Part shown: piece by piece, positions 1 to 6,075 of the stretch
Numbering within the stretch: the first letter of the stretch is position 1
How the letters are laid out: each line of letters opens with the position of its first letter
Source: Paracoccaceae bacterium
GTDB taxonomy: Bacteria; Pseudomonadota; Alphaproteobacteria; Rhodobacterales; Rhodobacteraceae
Direction of reading: 5' to 3'
Assembly: GCA_015487335.1 (NCBI GenBank)
Contig: WFPZ01000012.1
Span: 1-12,468 of the forward strand
DNA length: 12,468 nt
Position numbers and translations under genes: made by a program
The notes under the pieces: generated by a model
The model's database searches: none
What the model was told of the DNA's origin: nothing
Seen by the model: the letters and a program-made list of their open reading frames with translations, nothing else

Positions 1-1125
1 CTCAGCCGCAATCCGCTCGATTCCTTCATCTCGCTCGAGATCGCCCGCCAGACCGGCCAGTGGCGTCTGGGCGACATGGCCCAGGCGCGCTCGGCCCGCA
101 TCCGCTTCGACGAGGAACGTTTCCGCAATCATCTGGCCGAGTGGCAGGCCTTCCAGGCCGATATCCGGCGCGGGCTGCAGATCAGCGGCCAGACGGGCTT
201 TTACATCGGCTACGAGGATATCGGGGATCTGGAGGTGCTCAACGGGCTGGCCAGGTTTCTGGGCCTGGAGCACGAGAAATCCGCCATTACCCGCAAGACA
301 AAGAAGCAGAACCCCCAGCCGCTCGAGGAGCGGGTGGAAAACTTCGCCCAGATGGAAGAGGCGCTGGCCCGGCTGGACGTCTTCAACCTCAGCCAGATCC
401 CCAACCACGAGCCTCGCCGCGGCGCGGCGGTGCCGGGACATGTGGCCGCCGCCCGCACGCCGCTTCTGTTCATGCCGGTCCGTTCGGGCCCGGTCGAGGC
501 GGTCAGGCAGTGGCTGGCCGCGCTCGATGGCGTTTCGCCGGACGAGTTGCAGACCGGGTTCACCCGGAAGTCCCTGCGCAAGTGGAAGCGCCAGCACAAG
601 GGGCACCGCAGCTTCACGGTGCTCCGCCATCCGGTGGCGCGGCTTCATAATGCCTTTGTCGAACACATCCTGGACACCGGGCCGCAGAGCTATCCGACGA
701 TCCGCGCCCTGCTGCGCGAACGCTACGAGGTGCCCCTGCCCGAGGGCGCCCCGGACAGCAGCTATGACCTGAAGGCCCACCGCCATGCCTTCATCGCCTT
801 CGCCCGCTTCGTGCGGGGCAATCTCTCGGGACAGACGAGCATCCGCGTCGATGGCGCCTGGGCCTCGCAAAGCGAGGTGATCCGCGGATTTTCCGAGTTT
901 TCCGCCCCCGATCACATCTTCCGGGAAGAAGAGCTTGCCGATGATCTGGTGCAACTGGCGGGCCGTTTCGGGCTGAAGCCGCCGGCGTTGCCGGCGGTGC
1001 CCGAAAAGGGACCCTACCGCCTTGAGCAGATCCATGACGAAGAGGTGGAAGCCGCCGTCAAGGCCGCCTATCAGCGCGATTACATGACCTTCGGTTTCGG
1101 GCCCTGGAAACGGCCTGAGGCCTGA
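1..1125 (+). CDS. NodH-like sulfotransferase family protein, 3' part
   Basis: This reading frame is open from the first base, so the gene starts upstream of the window and 374 C-terminal residues are visible. The family transfers sulfate from PAPS to an acceptor such as a sugar or lipid; the acceptor here is unknown. The first visible residues, SRNPLDSFISLEIA, match the 3'-phosphate-binding motif of sulfotransferases, with Arg3 and Ser11 in the expected R-x7-S spacing; the PAPS loop proper lies off the window. A second module follows: MPVRSGPVEAV near residue 158 and FTVLRHPVARLHNAF near residue 205 look like degenerate copies of the 5'- and 3'-binding motifs, with Asn217 in the Ser position. 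The ATG at base 76 is in frame but falls after the motif, so it is not the start. The stop lies three bases from that of the convergent ptsN gene. Similar proteins of the Roseobacter group are often labelled nodulation protein NodH. Family call fairly sure; substrate unknown. Confidence 0.75.
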   Translation, partial: LSRNPLDSFISLEIARQTGQWRLGDMAQARSARIRFDEERFRNHLAEWQAFQADIRRGLQISGQTGFYIGYEDIGDLEVLNGLARFLGLEHEKSAITRKTKKQNPQPLEERVENFAQMEEALARLDVFNLSQIPNHEPRRGAAVPGHVAAARTPLLFMPVRSGPVEAVRQWLAALDGVSPDELQTGFTRKSLRKWKRQHKGHRSFTVLRHPVARLHNAFVEHILDTGPQSYPTIRALLRERYEVPLPEGAPDSSYDLKAHRHAFIAFARFVRGNLSGQTSIRVDGAWASQSEVIRGFSEFSAPDHIFREEELADDLVQLAGRFGLKPPALPAVPEKGPYRLEQIHDEEVEAAVKAAYQRDYMTFGFGPWKRPEA

Positions 1126-1128
1126 GGC

Positions 1129-1593
1129 TCAGGCGGCCCTCGAGGCGGGGCCTTCGGTAAGGATGGCGTGCAGGGTGGCCGGGTCGGAGTTGGCCCGCAG
1201 CTTGGCGCAGATCGAGGAATCGCGCATGGTGCGCGAAACCAGCGCCAGCGCCTTCAGGTGCTCGACCCCGGCTTCCTTGGGGGCGAACAGCCCGAAGACC
1301 AGATCGACAGGCTGCCTGTCGACCGAATCGAAATCGACCGGGTTTTCGAGCCTGACGAACACCCCCACCACCTTTTCCAGCTCCGCCAGCCGGGCATGGG
1401 GCAGCGCCACGCCGTTGCCCACGCCGGTGGGGCCGAGGCTTTCGCGTTCGAGCAGAGCATCGACGACTTCTCCGGCGTTGAGGCCGTAGGCGGAGGCCGC
1501 GATGTCCCCCAGATCCATGAACAGCCGCTTCTTGCTGCTGGTCTTGCCGATCACCTTGACGGCGGCGGGCTTCAGTATGGTTGCAAGATCCAT
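1129..1593 (-). CDS. ptsN: PTS IIA-like nitrogen regulatory protein PtsN (EIIA-Ntr)
   Basis: This 154-residue protein has the normal length of EIIA-Ntr, the terminal phospho-acceptor of the nitrogen phosphotransfer system (PtsP, NPr, PtsN). It is a cytoplasmic regulator that acts by protein contacts rather than by sugar transport. The PTS_EIIA_2 fold covers about residues 5-147. The phosphorylated histidine is His66 in GNGVALPHAR, and the DLVFGLFAPKEAGVEHLKAL stretch near residues 97-116 is typical of the family. The ATG at 1593 gives the usual N terminus; an AAGG at 1603-1606 is a weak ribosome site. The gene follows hpf by 33 bases and is probably cotranscribed with it, the order seen in many Proteobacteria. 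No rapZ follows; instead a sulfotransferase gene converges on it. Which processes it controls in this organism cannot be read from the sequence. Confidence 0.93.
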   Translation of the reverse strand: MDLATILKPAAVKVIGKTSSKKRLFMDLGDIAASAYGLNAGEVVDALLERESLGPTGVGNGVALPHARLAELEKVVGVFVRLENPVDFDSVDRQPVDLVFGLFAPKEAGVEHLKALALVSRTMRDSSICAKLRANSDPATLHAILTEGPASRAA

Positions 1594-1626
1594 TGGCAGC
1601 GCCTTGTCTGGAGTGTCGCGGGAAGG

Positions 1627-2205
1627 TCAGTTGCGGGCAAGGGTCGGATCGATCCAGCCGATGTTGCCGTCATCCCGGCGGTAGACGACGTTGATCCCGT
1701 CGCTGCCCTCCTTGCGGAAGACGAGAACCGGTGCGCCGGCCAGCTCCATCTGCATGACGGCCTCGCCGACCGAAAGCGAAGGGATGGGCGTTTCCATCTC
1801 GGCGATGATCATCGGCTGCAGCGTTTCCGGTTCCGCCTCTTCGGCGGCCTCCTCGGAGGCCAGGATGAAGGAGGCGGCGCCGAAAGCCTCGATCGGCTGC
1901 TGGCGCTGGCGGTGATGGTCCTTCAGCCGGCGCTTGTAGCGGCGCAGCTGCTTTTCCATCTTTTCGCAGCACTTGTCGAAGGCGGCGTAGATTTCCGTGG
2001 CATTGGCGCGGGCCTGGGCCGTCAGCCCGGTGGAAAGATGCACCGTGGCCTCGCAGACGAACTCATGCGCGTTCTTCGAAAAGATCACCTGAGCGTCGGT
2101 GGGGCGTTCGGCATATTTCTCGACGACCGAGCCAAGCTCGTTGCGGACGTGCGTCTGCAGCGCCTCGCCGATGTCAATCTGTTTGCCGCTGATCTGGTAG
2201 CGCAT
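1627..2205 (-). CDS. hpf: Ribosome hibernation promoting factor, long form
   Basis: Long HPF binds the 30S decoding region and joins two 70S ribosomes into inactive 100S dimers in stationary phase or starvation. With 192 residues it is the long form. The N-terminal ribosome-binding domain (about 1-97) begins MRYQISGKQIDIG and ends in a basic helix, KQLRRYKRRLKDHHRQ. An acidic linker rich in Glu and Ala (about 115-128) follows, then the C-terminal dimerisation domain (about 131-192) containing PVLVFRKEGSDGINVVYRRD. Two ATG codons are adjacent, at 2208 and 2205. The ribosome site AAGGAG (2211-2216) lies only two bases from the first but five from the second, and relatives start MRYQ, so I chose 2205. 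The gene lies 219 bases downstream of lptB and 33 before ptsN. The gap suggests its own promoter, fitting growth-phase control. Confidence 0.94.
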   Translation of the reverse strand: MRYQISGKQIDIGEALQTHVRNELGSVVEKYAERPTDAQVIFSKNAHEFVCEATVHLSTGLTAQARANATEIYAAFDKCCEKMEKQLRRYKRRLKDHHRQRQQPIEAFGAASFILASEEAAEEAEPETLQPMIIAEMETPIPSLSVGEAVMQMELAGAPVLVFRKEGSDGINVVYRRDDGNIGWIDPTLARN

Positions 2206-2373
2206 CATGTCTCCTTGAAATGGCGTTGCCCTGACGGGGCTGCTTGCCGCGGGAAGGCCCTGCGGGCATCGGGTTTTCAGCTTTCCTCCGGCCTGATGGA
2301 GTCAGCCCGCCGGCAGGCCGGTGCCGGGCAGAATCGCCCGGAAGGGTTGGCGTGCGGTATCGCATCGATTCCA

Positions 2374-2402
2374 ATTGGTGGCAACTCCGTGTTTTCTGTC
2401 AA
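2374..2402 (-). promoter_or_regulatory. Candidate promoter for hpf-ptsN
   Basis: On the minus strand a perfect TTGACA -35 hexamer (2397-2402) is followed after 17 bases by ACCAAT (2374-2379), a poor -10 box with three of six consensus bases. Rhodobacterales promoters often have weak -10 boxes, so this is plausible but not proven. Transcription from it would give a leader of about 160 bases that includes a GC-rich dyad, CCGGGC-N6-GCCCGG (2324-2341). The 216-base stretch 2209-2424 contains no gene I can support. Confidence 0.35.
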
Positions 2403-2424
2403 CCGAAACCGCCTCCGGCCGCGA

Positions 2425-3186
2425 TCAGCCGATGCGGAAACTCTGCCCCAGGTATACGCGGCGCACGTTTTCATCCCGGACGACTTCCTCGGCGGTGCCG
2501 CTCATCAGCACCTTGCCATCGTGCAGGATGTAGGCGCGATCGACGATTTCCAGCGTTTCGCGCACGTTGTGATCGGTGATCAGAACCCCGATCCGCTGAT
2601 TGCTCAGTTCGGCCACGAGGGTGCGGATCTCGCCCACGGCGATCGGGTCGACCCCGGCGAAGGGCTCGTCCAGAAGCACGTATTTGGGGTTGGCCGCAAG
2701 GCAGCGGGCAATCTCGACCCGCCGCCGCTCGCCCCCGGAAAGCGAAAGGGCCGAGGCGCGCCTCAGGTGGGTGATGGAGAATTCGGAAAGCAGCTCTTCA
2801 AGCCGTTCGCGCCGCCGGGTGCGGTCGGAGATGGAGATCTCGAGGATGGCGAGTATGTTGTCTTCCACCGAAAGCCCGCGGAAGATGGAGACCTCCTGCG
2901 GCAGATAGCCGATGCCCAGCCTGGCGCGCCGGTACATCGGCAGGAAGGTCACGTCGCGGCCATCGAGGATCACCTGCCCGCCTTCCGGCGTCACCAGCCC
3001 GGCGACAGAGTAGAAACAGGTCGTCTTGCCCGAGCCGTTCGGCCCCAGCAGCCCGACAACCTCGCCGCGGCCCAGCTCCATGCTGACATCGCGGATCACG
3101 ACCCGCTTGCGGTAGCTCTTGCGCAGGTTGACGATCCGCAGGCCGGTGTCGCCCTCGGCCACCGAGAGATTTTCCCGCCCGGCCAT
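2425..3186 (-). CDS. lptB: Lipopolysaccharide export ATPase LptB
   Basis: LptB is the cytoplasmic ATPase of the LptB2FGC complex, which extracts lipopolysaccharide from the inner membrane and drives it along the LptA bridge to the outer membrane. The 253-residue protein is a single ABC domain with every expected motif: Walker A GPNGSGKT (48-55), Q-loop Gln97 in GYLPQEVSIF, signature LSGGERRR (149-156), Walker B YVLLDEP (169-175) and the switch His206 in ITDHNV. The phrase GYLPQE and the C terminus ending YLGQSFRIG are characteristic of LptB rather than of amino-acid transporter ATPases. About ten extra residues precede the usual start; an initiation codon slightly further in cannot be excluded. 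Its ATG overlaps the lptA stop by one base (TGATG), indicating translational coupling. lptF and lptG are not in the window. Confidence 0.96.
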   Translation of the reverse strand: MAGRENLSVAEGDTGLRIVNLRKSYRKRVVIRDVSMELGRGEVVGLLGPNGSGKTTCFYSVAGLVTPEGGQVILDGRDVTFLPMYRRARLGIGYLPQEVSIFRGLSVEDNILAILEISISDRTRRRERLEELLSEFSITHLRRASALSLSGGERRRVEIARCLAANPKYVLLDEPFAGVDPIAVGEIRTLVAELSNQRIGVLITDHNVRETLEIVDRAYILHDGKVLMSGTAEEVVRDENVRRVYLGQSFRIG

Positions 3187-3695
3187 CAGTTGCCGCCCGA
3201 GCCCGTGAAGATGATGGTGCGCACCCGGCCCTCGAGGTTGGCGATCCCTTCTCTCAGGTTGACGACCATCCTGTCGGCGGCCAGCGCGTTGCGGCCCTGG
3301 GTGAGGATCACCTCCCCGGTCATGATGACGATGCCCTCGTCGATCGAATAGACGGCCTCTTTGGCTTCGGCGGCTTCCGCGCCGCTTGTGAGGGTAACGC
3401 CACCGCTTGCGTAAATCCTTGAAATCCGGCCCGTTTCATCCCCCTCCGGGGTGGTGTATTCGGCCATGACCCGGGCCGCGGACAGCCGCATCTCGCCTTG
3501 TCCGATCAGCACGTTTCCGGAAAACAGGACGGTGCCCTCGGCCTGGTTGATCTCCAGCTGGTCGGCGGAAATCTCGACCGGGAGGGTGGTGTCCTGCCGA
3601 AGCCCGCCAAAGGCCACCTGGGTGCCCTGGGCCAGGGCGCCGGAAGCCAGTGCCCCGGCAATCAGTATTGCTGTCAGGAAACGCTGAAGAACCAT
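3186..3695 (-). CDS. lptA: Lipopolysaccharide transport periplasmic protein LptA (OstA-like)
   Basis: LptA forms the periplasmic bridge that passes lipopolysaccharide from LptC to the outer-membrane LptDE complex. The 169-residue precursor has a signal peptide of about 22 residues: a short basic start, a hydrophobic core and the cleavage site ALA|QG. An OstA/LptA beta-jellyroll domain follows at about 36-150, with the typical opening VEISADQLEINQAEGTVLFS and repeated short strands such as EGDETGRISRIYASGGVTL and GEVILTQGRNALAADRMVVN. The length fits the family. It starts 15 bases after lptC and overlaps lptB by one base, in the conserved lptC-lptA-lptB order, which supports the call as much as the fairly divergent sequence does. 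Confidence 0.93.
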   Translation of the reverse strand: MVLQRFLTAILIAGALASGALAQGTQVAFGGLRQDTTLPVEISADQLEINQAEGTVLFSGNVLIGQGEMRLSAARVMAEYTTPEGDETGRISRIYASGGVTLTSGAEAAEAKEAVYSIDEGIVIMTGEVILTQGRNALAADRMVVNLREGIANLEGRVRTIIFTGSGGN

Positions 3696-3710
3696 TCGCC
3701 CCGGATCCGA

Positions 3711-4325
3711 TTACCGCTTCGGCTCATATACCAGCTTTACCCCGTTCTTGAAAACAAGAACATAACCACCCTCCGTGCCGTTTTCCGCCTGTTGCGTCAG
3801 TTCCATCCGCCCGGCGGTCAGCCGGCCCAGCGGGCCGGTGGCCTCGACCTTTCCCTCGGCCTCCAGGCGGGACGTTTCCAGATCGGCGATGATCGGGCCG
3901 GTCTCGATCCGGTATCCGGACGAGGTGGTGACCACTACCCCCTCTTCAAGCCACGCGGTTCTGGTTTCCGCATCCAGGGTTCCCTTTGCGGCGGCAACCT
4001 CGATGTCCTCGCCGGCCGGGGTGGTGATGCGTGCCGTGATCTCGCGCGAGCGCACCAGCTGCGCATTCCCGGGGTCGGGCCCGGTGCTTTCGGCCGACAG
4101 GATGATGGCCGTGCCGTCGTCCGTCACCCCCGAGAAGGTCAGCCCGCCGATGCGCTGCTCGCGCGCCAGTTCCTGCACGTCGGTATCGGCGAAGGGGATG
4201 GAGCGGGTCGGATCCACGGTGCGCGAAAAAAGAAACATCGTGGCGAGGATGCCCAGCGCGACCAGCGGCAGCAGGATCTTGAGCAATGCCACCAGCCGGG
4301 AGTAGGCATTGTCAAGCGCGGGCAT
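3711..4325 (-). CDS. lptC: Lipopolysaccharide export protein LptC
   Basis: LptC is the bitopic inner-membrane partner of LptB2FG that receives lipopolysaccharide and hands it to LptA. The 204-residue protein has a short cytoplasmic N terminus, one membrane segment at about residues 11-34 (LVALLKILLPLVALGILATM), and a periplasmic beta-rich domain carrying repeats of the kind seen in LptA, for example GEDIEVAAAKGTLDAETRTA and RLEAEGKVEATGPLGRLTAG. LptC sequences diverge strongly; topology, length and position one base after kdsD and 15 before lptA carry the assignment. Start at the ATG of 4325; a GGGG stretch about nine bases upstream is the only ribosome site visible and lies inside kdsD. Confidence 0.9.
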   Translation of the reverse strand: MPALDNAYSRLVALLKILLPLVALGILATMFLFSRTVDPTRSIPFADTDVQELAREQRIGGLTFSGVTDDGTAIILSAESTGPDPGNAQLVRSREITARITTPAGEDIEVAAAKGTLDAETRTAWLEEGVVVTTSSGYRIETGPIIADLETSRLEAEGKVEATGPLGRLTAGRMELTQQAENGTEGGYVLVFKNGVKLVYEPKR

Positions 4326-4326
4326 G

Positions 4327-5286
4327 TCAGACCACCCCGGCCCGCAGGCAATCGTGGATGTGCAGGATACCCAGGGCCTGGCCCGGCGTTTGCGGATCGA
4401 CCACGAACAGGCAGGTGATCTTGCGCTCGTTCATCAGCGCCACGGCCTCTTCGGCCAGGGCGTCGGGGGCGATGGTGCGGGGGTTCGGGGTCATCACGTC
4501 GGCGGCGGTGTGTTCCAGCAGCCCCTCCATGTGGCGGCGCAGGTCGCCGTCGGTGATGATCCCGGCCAGGCGGCCGTCCGGCCCGGTCACCCCGACCACG
4601 CCAAAGCCCTTCTGGCTGATCACCAGCAGCGCCTCGCCCATGGGAGTGTCGTGGCCGACCAGCGGCAGGTCTTCGTGCATCAGGTCGCGCACCCGCGACA
4701 GCCGCGCCCCGAGCGAGCCGCCGGGATGGAACTCGCGGAAATGCTCGGGCGTGAAGCGGCGGTGCTCCATCAGCGCGATGGCCAGCGCGTCGCCCAGGGC
4801 GAGGGTCATGGTCGTCGAGGTGGTGGGCACGATGCCCTTGTCGCAGGCCTCGGGGGCGGGCGGCAGCACGATGGCCACGTCCGCCTGGCGCAGCAGCGTG
4901 CTGCCGGCGCGCCCGGCCACCCCGATCAGCGGGATATTGAAGCGGCGGGTATAGGCGATCAGATCGGCCAGCTCTGGGGTTTCGCCCGAATTGGACAGCA
5001 CCATCACCACGTCGCCCCTGGTCATCATGCCCATGTCGCCATGGCTGGCCTCGGCGGGGTGGACGAAATGCGCCGGCGTGCCGGTGCTGGCCAGGGTGGC
5101 CGCGATCTTGCGGGCGATATGCCCCGATTTTCCCATCCCCGAGACGATCACCCGCCCGCTGGCACCGGCGATCAGCTCGGCGGCATCGCCGAAGGTTCCG
5201 TCAAGGCTCTCGGCCAGCAGTTTCAGCGCTTCGGCCTCGCGCGAGACGACCCGGCGGCCGGTGGCGAGAATGGTGTCCTTGTTCAT
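4327..5286 (-). CDS. kdsD: Arabinose-5-phosphate isomerase KdsD/KpsF
   Basis: The enzyme interconverts ribulose 5-phosphate and arabinose 5-phosphate, the first step of Kdo synthesis for the lipopolysaccharide core. The 319-residue protein has the full family layout: an SIS sugar-isomerase domain (about 20-180) and two CBS domains (about 201-255 and 262-317). Residues matching the E. coli active site (Lys59, His88, Glu111, His193) are all present at a constant offset of six: Lys53 in SGMGKSGH, His82 in EASHGDMGM, Glu105 after SNSGETP, and His187 in FHPGGSLG. It starts 12 bases after rnd, with AGGG overlapping that gene's stop as ribosome site, and ends one base before lptC. kdsC, which follows it in enteric bacteria, is missing here. 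The intact catalytic set makes loss of function unlikely. Confidence 0.96.
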   Translation of the reverse strand: MNKDTILATGRRVVSREAEALKLLAESLDGTFGDAAELIAGASGRVIVSGMGKSGHIARKIAATLASTGTPAHFVHPAEASHGDMGMMTRGDVVMVLSNSGETPELADLIAYTRRFNIPLIGVAGRAGSTLLRQADVAIVLPPAPEACDKGIVPTTSTTMTLALGDALAIALMEHRRFTPEHFREFHPGGSLGARLSRVRDLMHEDLPLVGHDTPMGEALLVISQKGFGVVGVTGPDGRLAGIITDGDLRRHMEGLLEHTAADVMTPNPRTIAPDALAEEAVALMNERKITCLFVVDPQTPGQALGILHIHDCLRAGVV

Positions 5287-5298
5287 GGCTCCGGCCCT

Positions 5299-5910
5299 TC
5301 AGTGGGCGAAAATGTCGATGTCCGGCCAGCCGGCCAGATCGAGCCGCGCGCGGGTTGGCAGGAAGTCGAAACAGGCTTGCGCCAGATCGGTCCGCCCCTC
5401 GCGCGCCAGCCGCTCATCGAGCTTGTCCTTCAGCGCATGCAGGTGCAGCACGTCCGAGGCGGCATAGTCGAGCTGCTTGTCGGTCAGCTCTGCCGCGCCC
5501 CAGTCCGACATTTGCTGCTGTTTGGAAATGTCAACACCCAGCATCTCGTCGAGAAGAAACTTCAGCCCGTGCCTGTCGGTGTAGGTGCGCACCAGTTTCG
5601 AGGCGATCTTGGTGCAGTAGACGGGCGCGGCAAGCGCGCCGAAGGCATGATAGAGCGCGGCGATGTCGAAGCGGCCGAAGTGGAACAGCTTCAGCACCCC
5701 CGGGTCGGTGAGCATCCGGGCAAGGTTGGGCGCCTCGCTCTGCCCCGGATCGATCTGGACCATGTGCGCATTCCCGTCGCCGCTTGACATCTGCACCAGG
5801 CACAGCCGGTCGCGGTGGGGGTTGAGGCCCATGGTCTCGCAGTCGATGGCCACCACGGGGCCCAGGTCGAGCCCGTCGGGAAGATCGTTCCTGTAAAGAT
5901 GATTTGCCAA
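5299..5910 (-). CDS. rnd: Ribonuclease D, short form without HRDC domain
   Basis: This is a 3'-5' exoribonuclease of the DEDDy type, involved in tRNA 3'-end maturation and RNA turnover. The two-metal catalytic set is complete: Asp23 and Glu25 in AIDCETMGL, Asp82 in HFGRFDIAAL, and Tyr149 with Asp153 in DYAASD. With 203 residues it holds only the exonuclease domain; the HRDC domains of the roughly 375-residue E. coli enzyme are absent, as in other short alphaproteobacterial forms. I chose the TTG at 5910 because it gives the start ANHLYRNDLPDG seen in relatives, and AAGGGA lies ten bases upstream. The frame stays open to another TTG at 5973, which would add 21 charged residues of no clear function. 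It is the first gene of the rnd-kdsD-lptCAB run. Confidence 0.9.
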   Translation of the reverse strand: MANHLYRNDLPDGLDLGPVVAIDCETMGLNPHRDRLCLVQMSSGDGNAHMVQIDPGQSEAPNLARMLTDPGVLKLFHFGRFDIAALYHAFGALAAPVYCTKIASKLVRTYTDRHGLKFLLDEMLGVDISKQQQMSDWGAAELTDKQLDYAASDVLHLHALKDKLDERLAREGRTDLAQACFDFLPTRARLDLAGWPDIDIFAH

Positions 5911-5944
5911 GCTGCCCGCATCCCTTTTGGTGTTTTCGCCTTCG

Positions 5945-5973
5945 GGAATAGTGCCTTTGCGGGGCTTGCGCAA
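5945..5973 (-). promoter_or_regulatory. Weak candidate promoter for rnd-kdsD-lptCAB
   Basis: On the minus strand TTGCGC (5968-5973) and TATTCC (5945-5950) are separated by 17 bases. Each has three of six consensus positions, so the match is weak; spacing and place, about 35 bases before the chosen rnd start, are its main support. If real, the in-frame TTG at 5973 would lie at the -35 and could not start translation. The TTGCGC overlaps a perfect 8-base palindrome, TTGCGCAA (5966-5973). Confidence 0.22.
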
Positions 5974-5983
5974 CTGTGCCGGA

Positions 5984-6027
5984 GCGGTGCGAAACCGTCA
6001 TGCAGGTGTCGCTTGCATGCGGTGCGA
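5984..6027. repeat. Dyad and direct repeats upstream of the MetE-like gene
   Basis: CATGCA (5999-6004) and TGCATG (6014-6019) form a perfect dyad with a nine-base spacer. The pairing continues outward as ACCG (5994-5997) with CGGT (6020-6023) after one unpaired T. A nine-base direct repeat, GCGGTGCGA, occurs at 5984-5992 and again at 6019-6027, overlapping the right arm. The structure lies in the divergent intergenic region, ending about 50 bases before the MetE-like start. It could be an operator for an unidentified regulator or an RNA hairpin; nothing in the sequence identifies the binding protein. The repeats are visible; their function is inference. Confidence 0.4.
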
Positions 6028-6075
6028 GCGCGGCGGAAGGTGCTTTCATGGGCGCGCAGATGAAAGGACGCAGAG

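Noticed and set aside
1168..3351. 727-codon open frame on the plus strand across ptsN, hpf and lptB
   Set aside because: It is antisense to three clear genes, has no recognisable domain, and is rich in Arg, Gly, Ala, Gln and Asp as expected for a shadow frame in GC-rich DNA.
4309..5787. 492-codon open frame opposite kdsD and rnd
   Set aside because: It is antisense to enzymes with intact catalytic residues; composition (His, Gln, Gly, Arg) is typical of shadow frames.
5911..5973. N-terminal extension of RNase D from the upstream TTG
   Set aside because: The 21 extra residues are polar and not expected in relatives; the downstream TTG at 5910 gives the family start and has a ribosome site.
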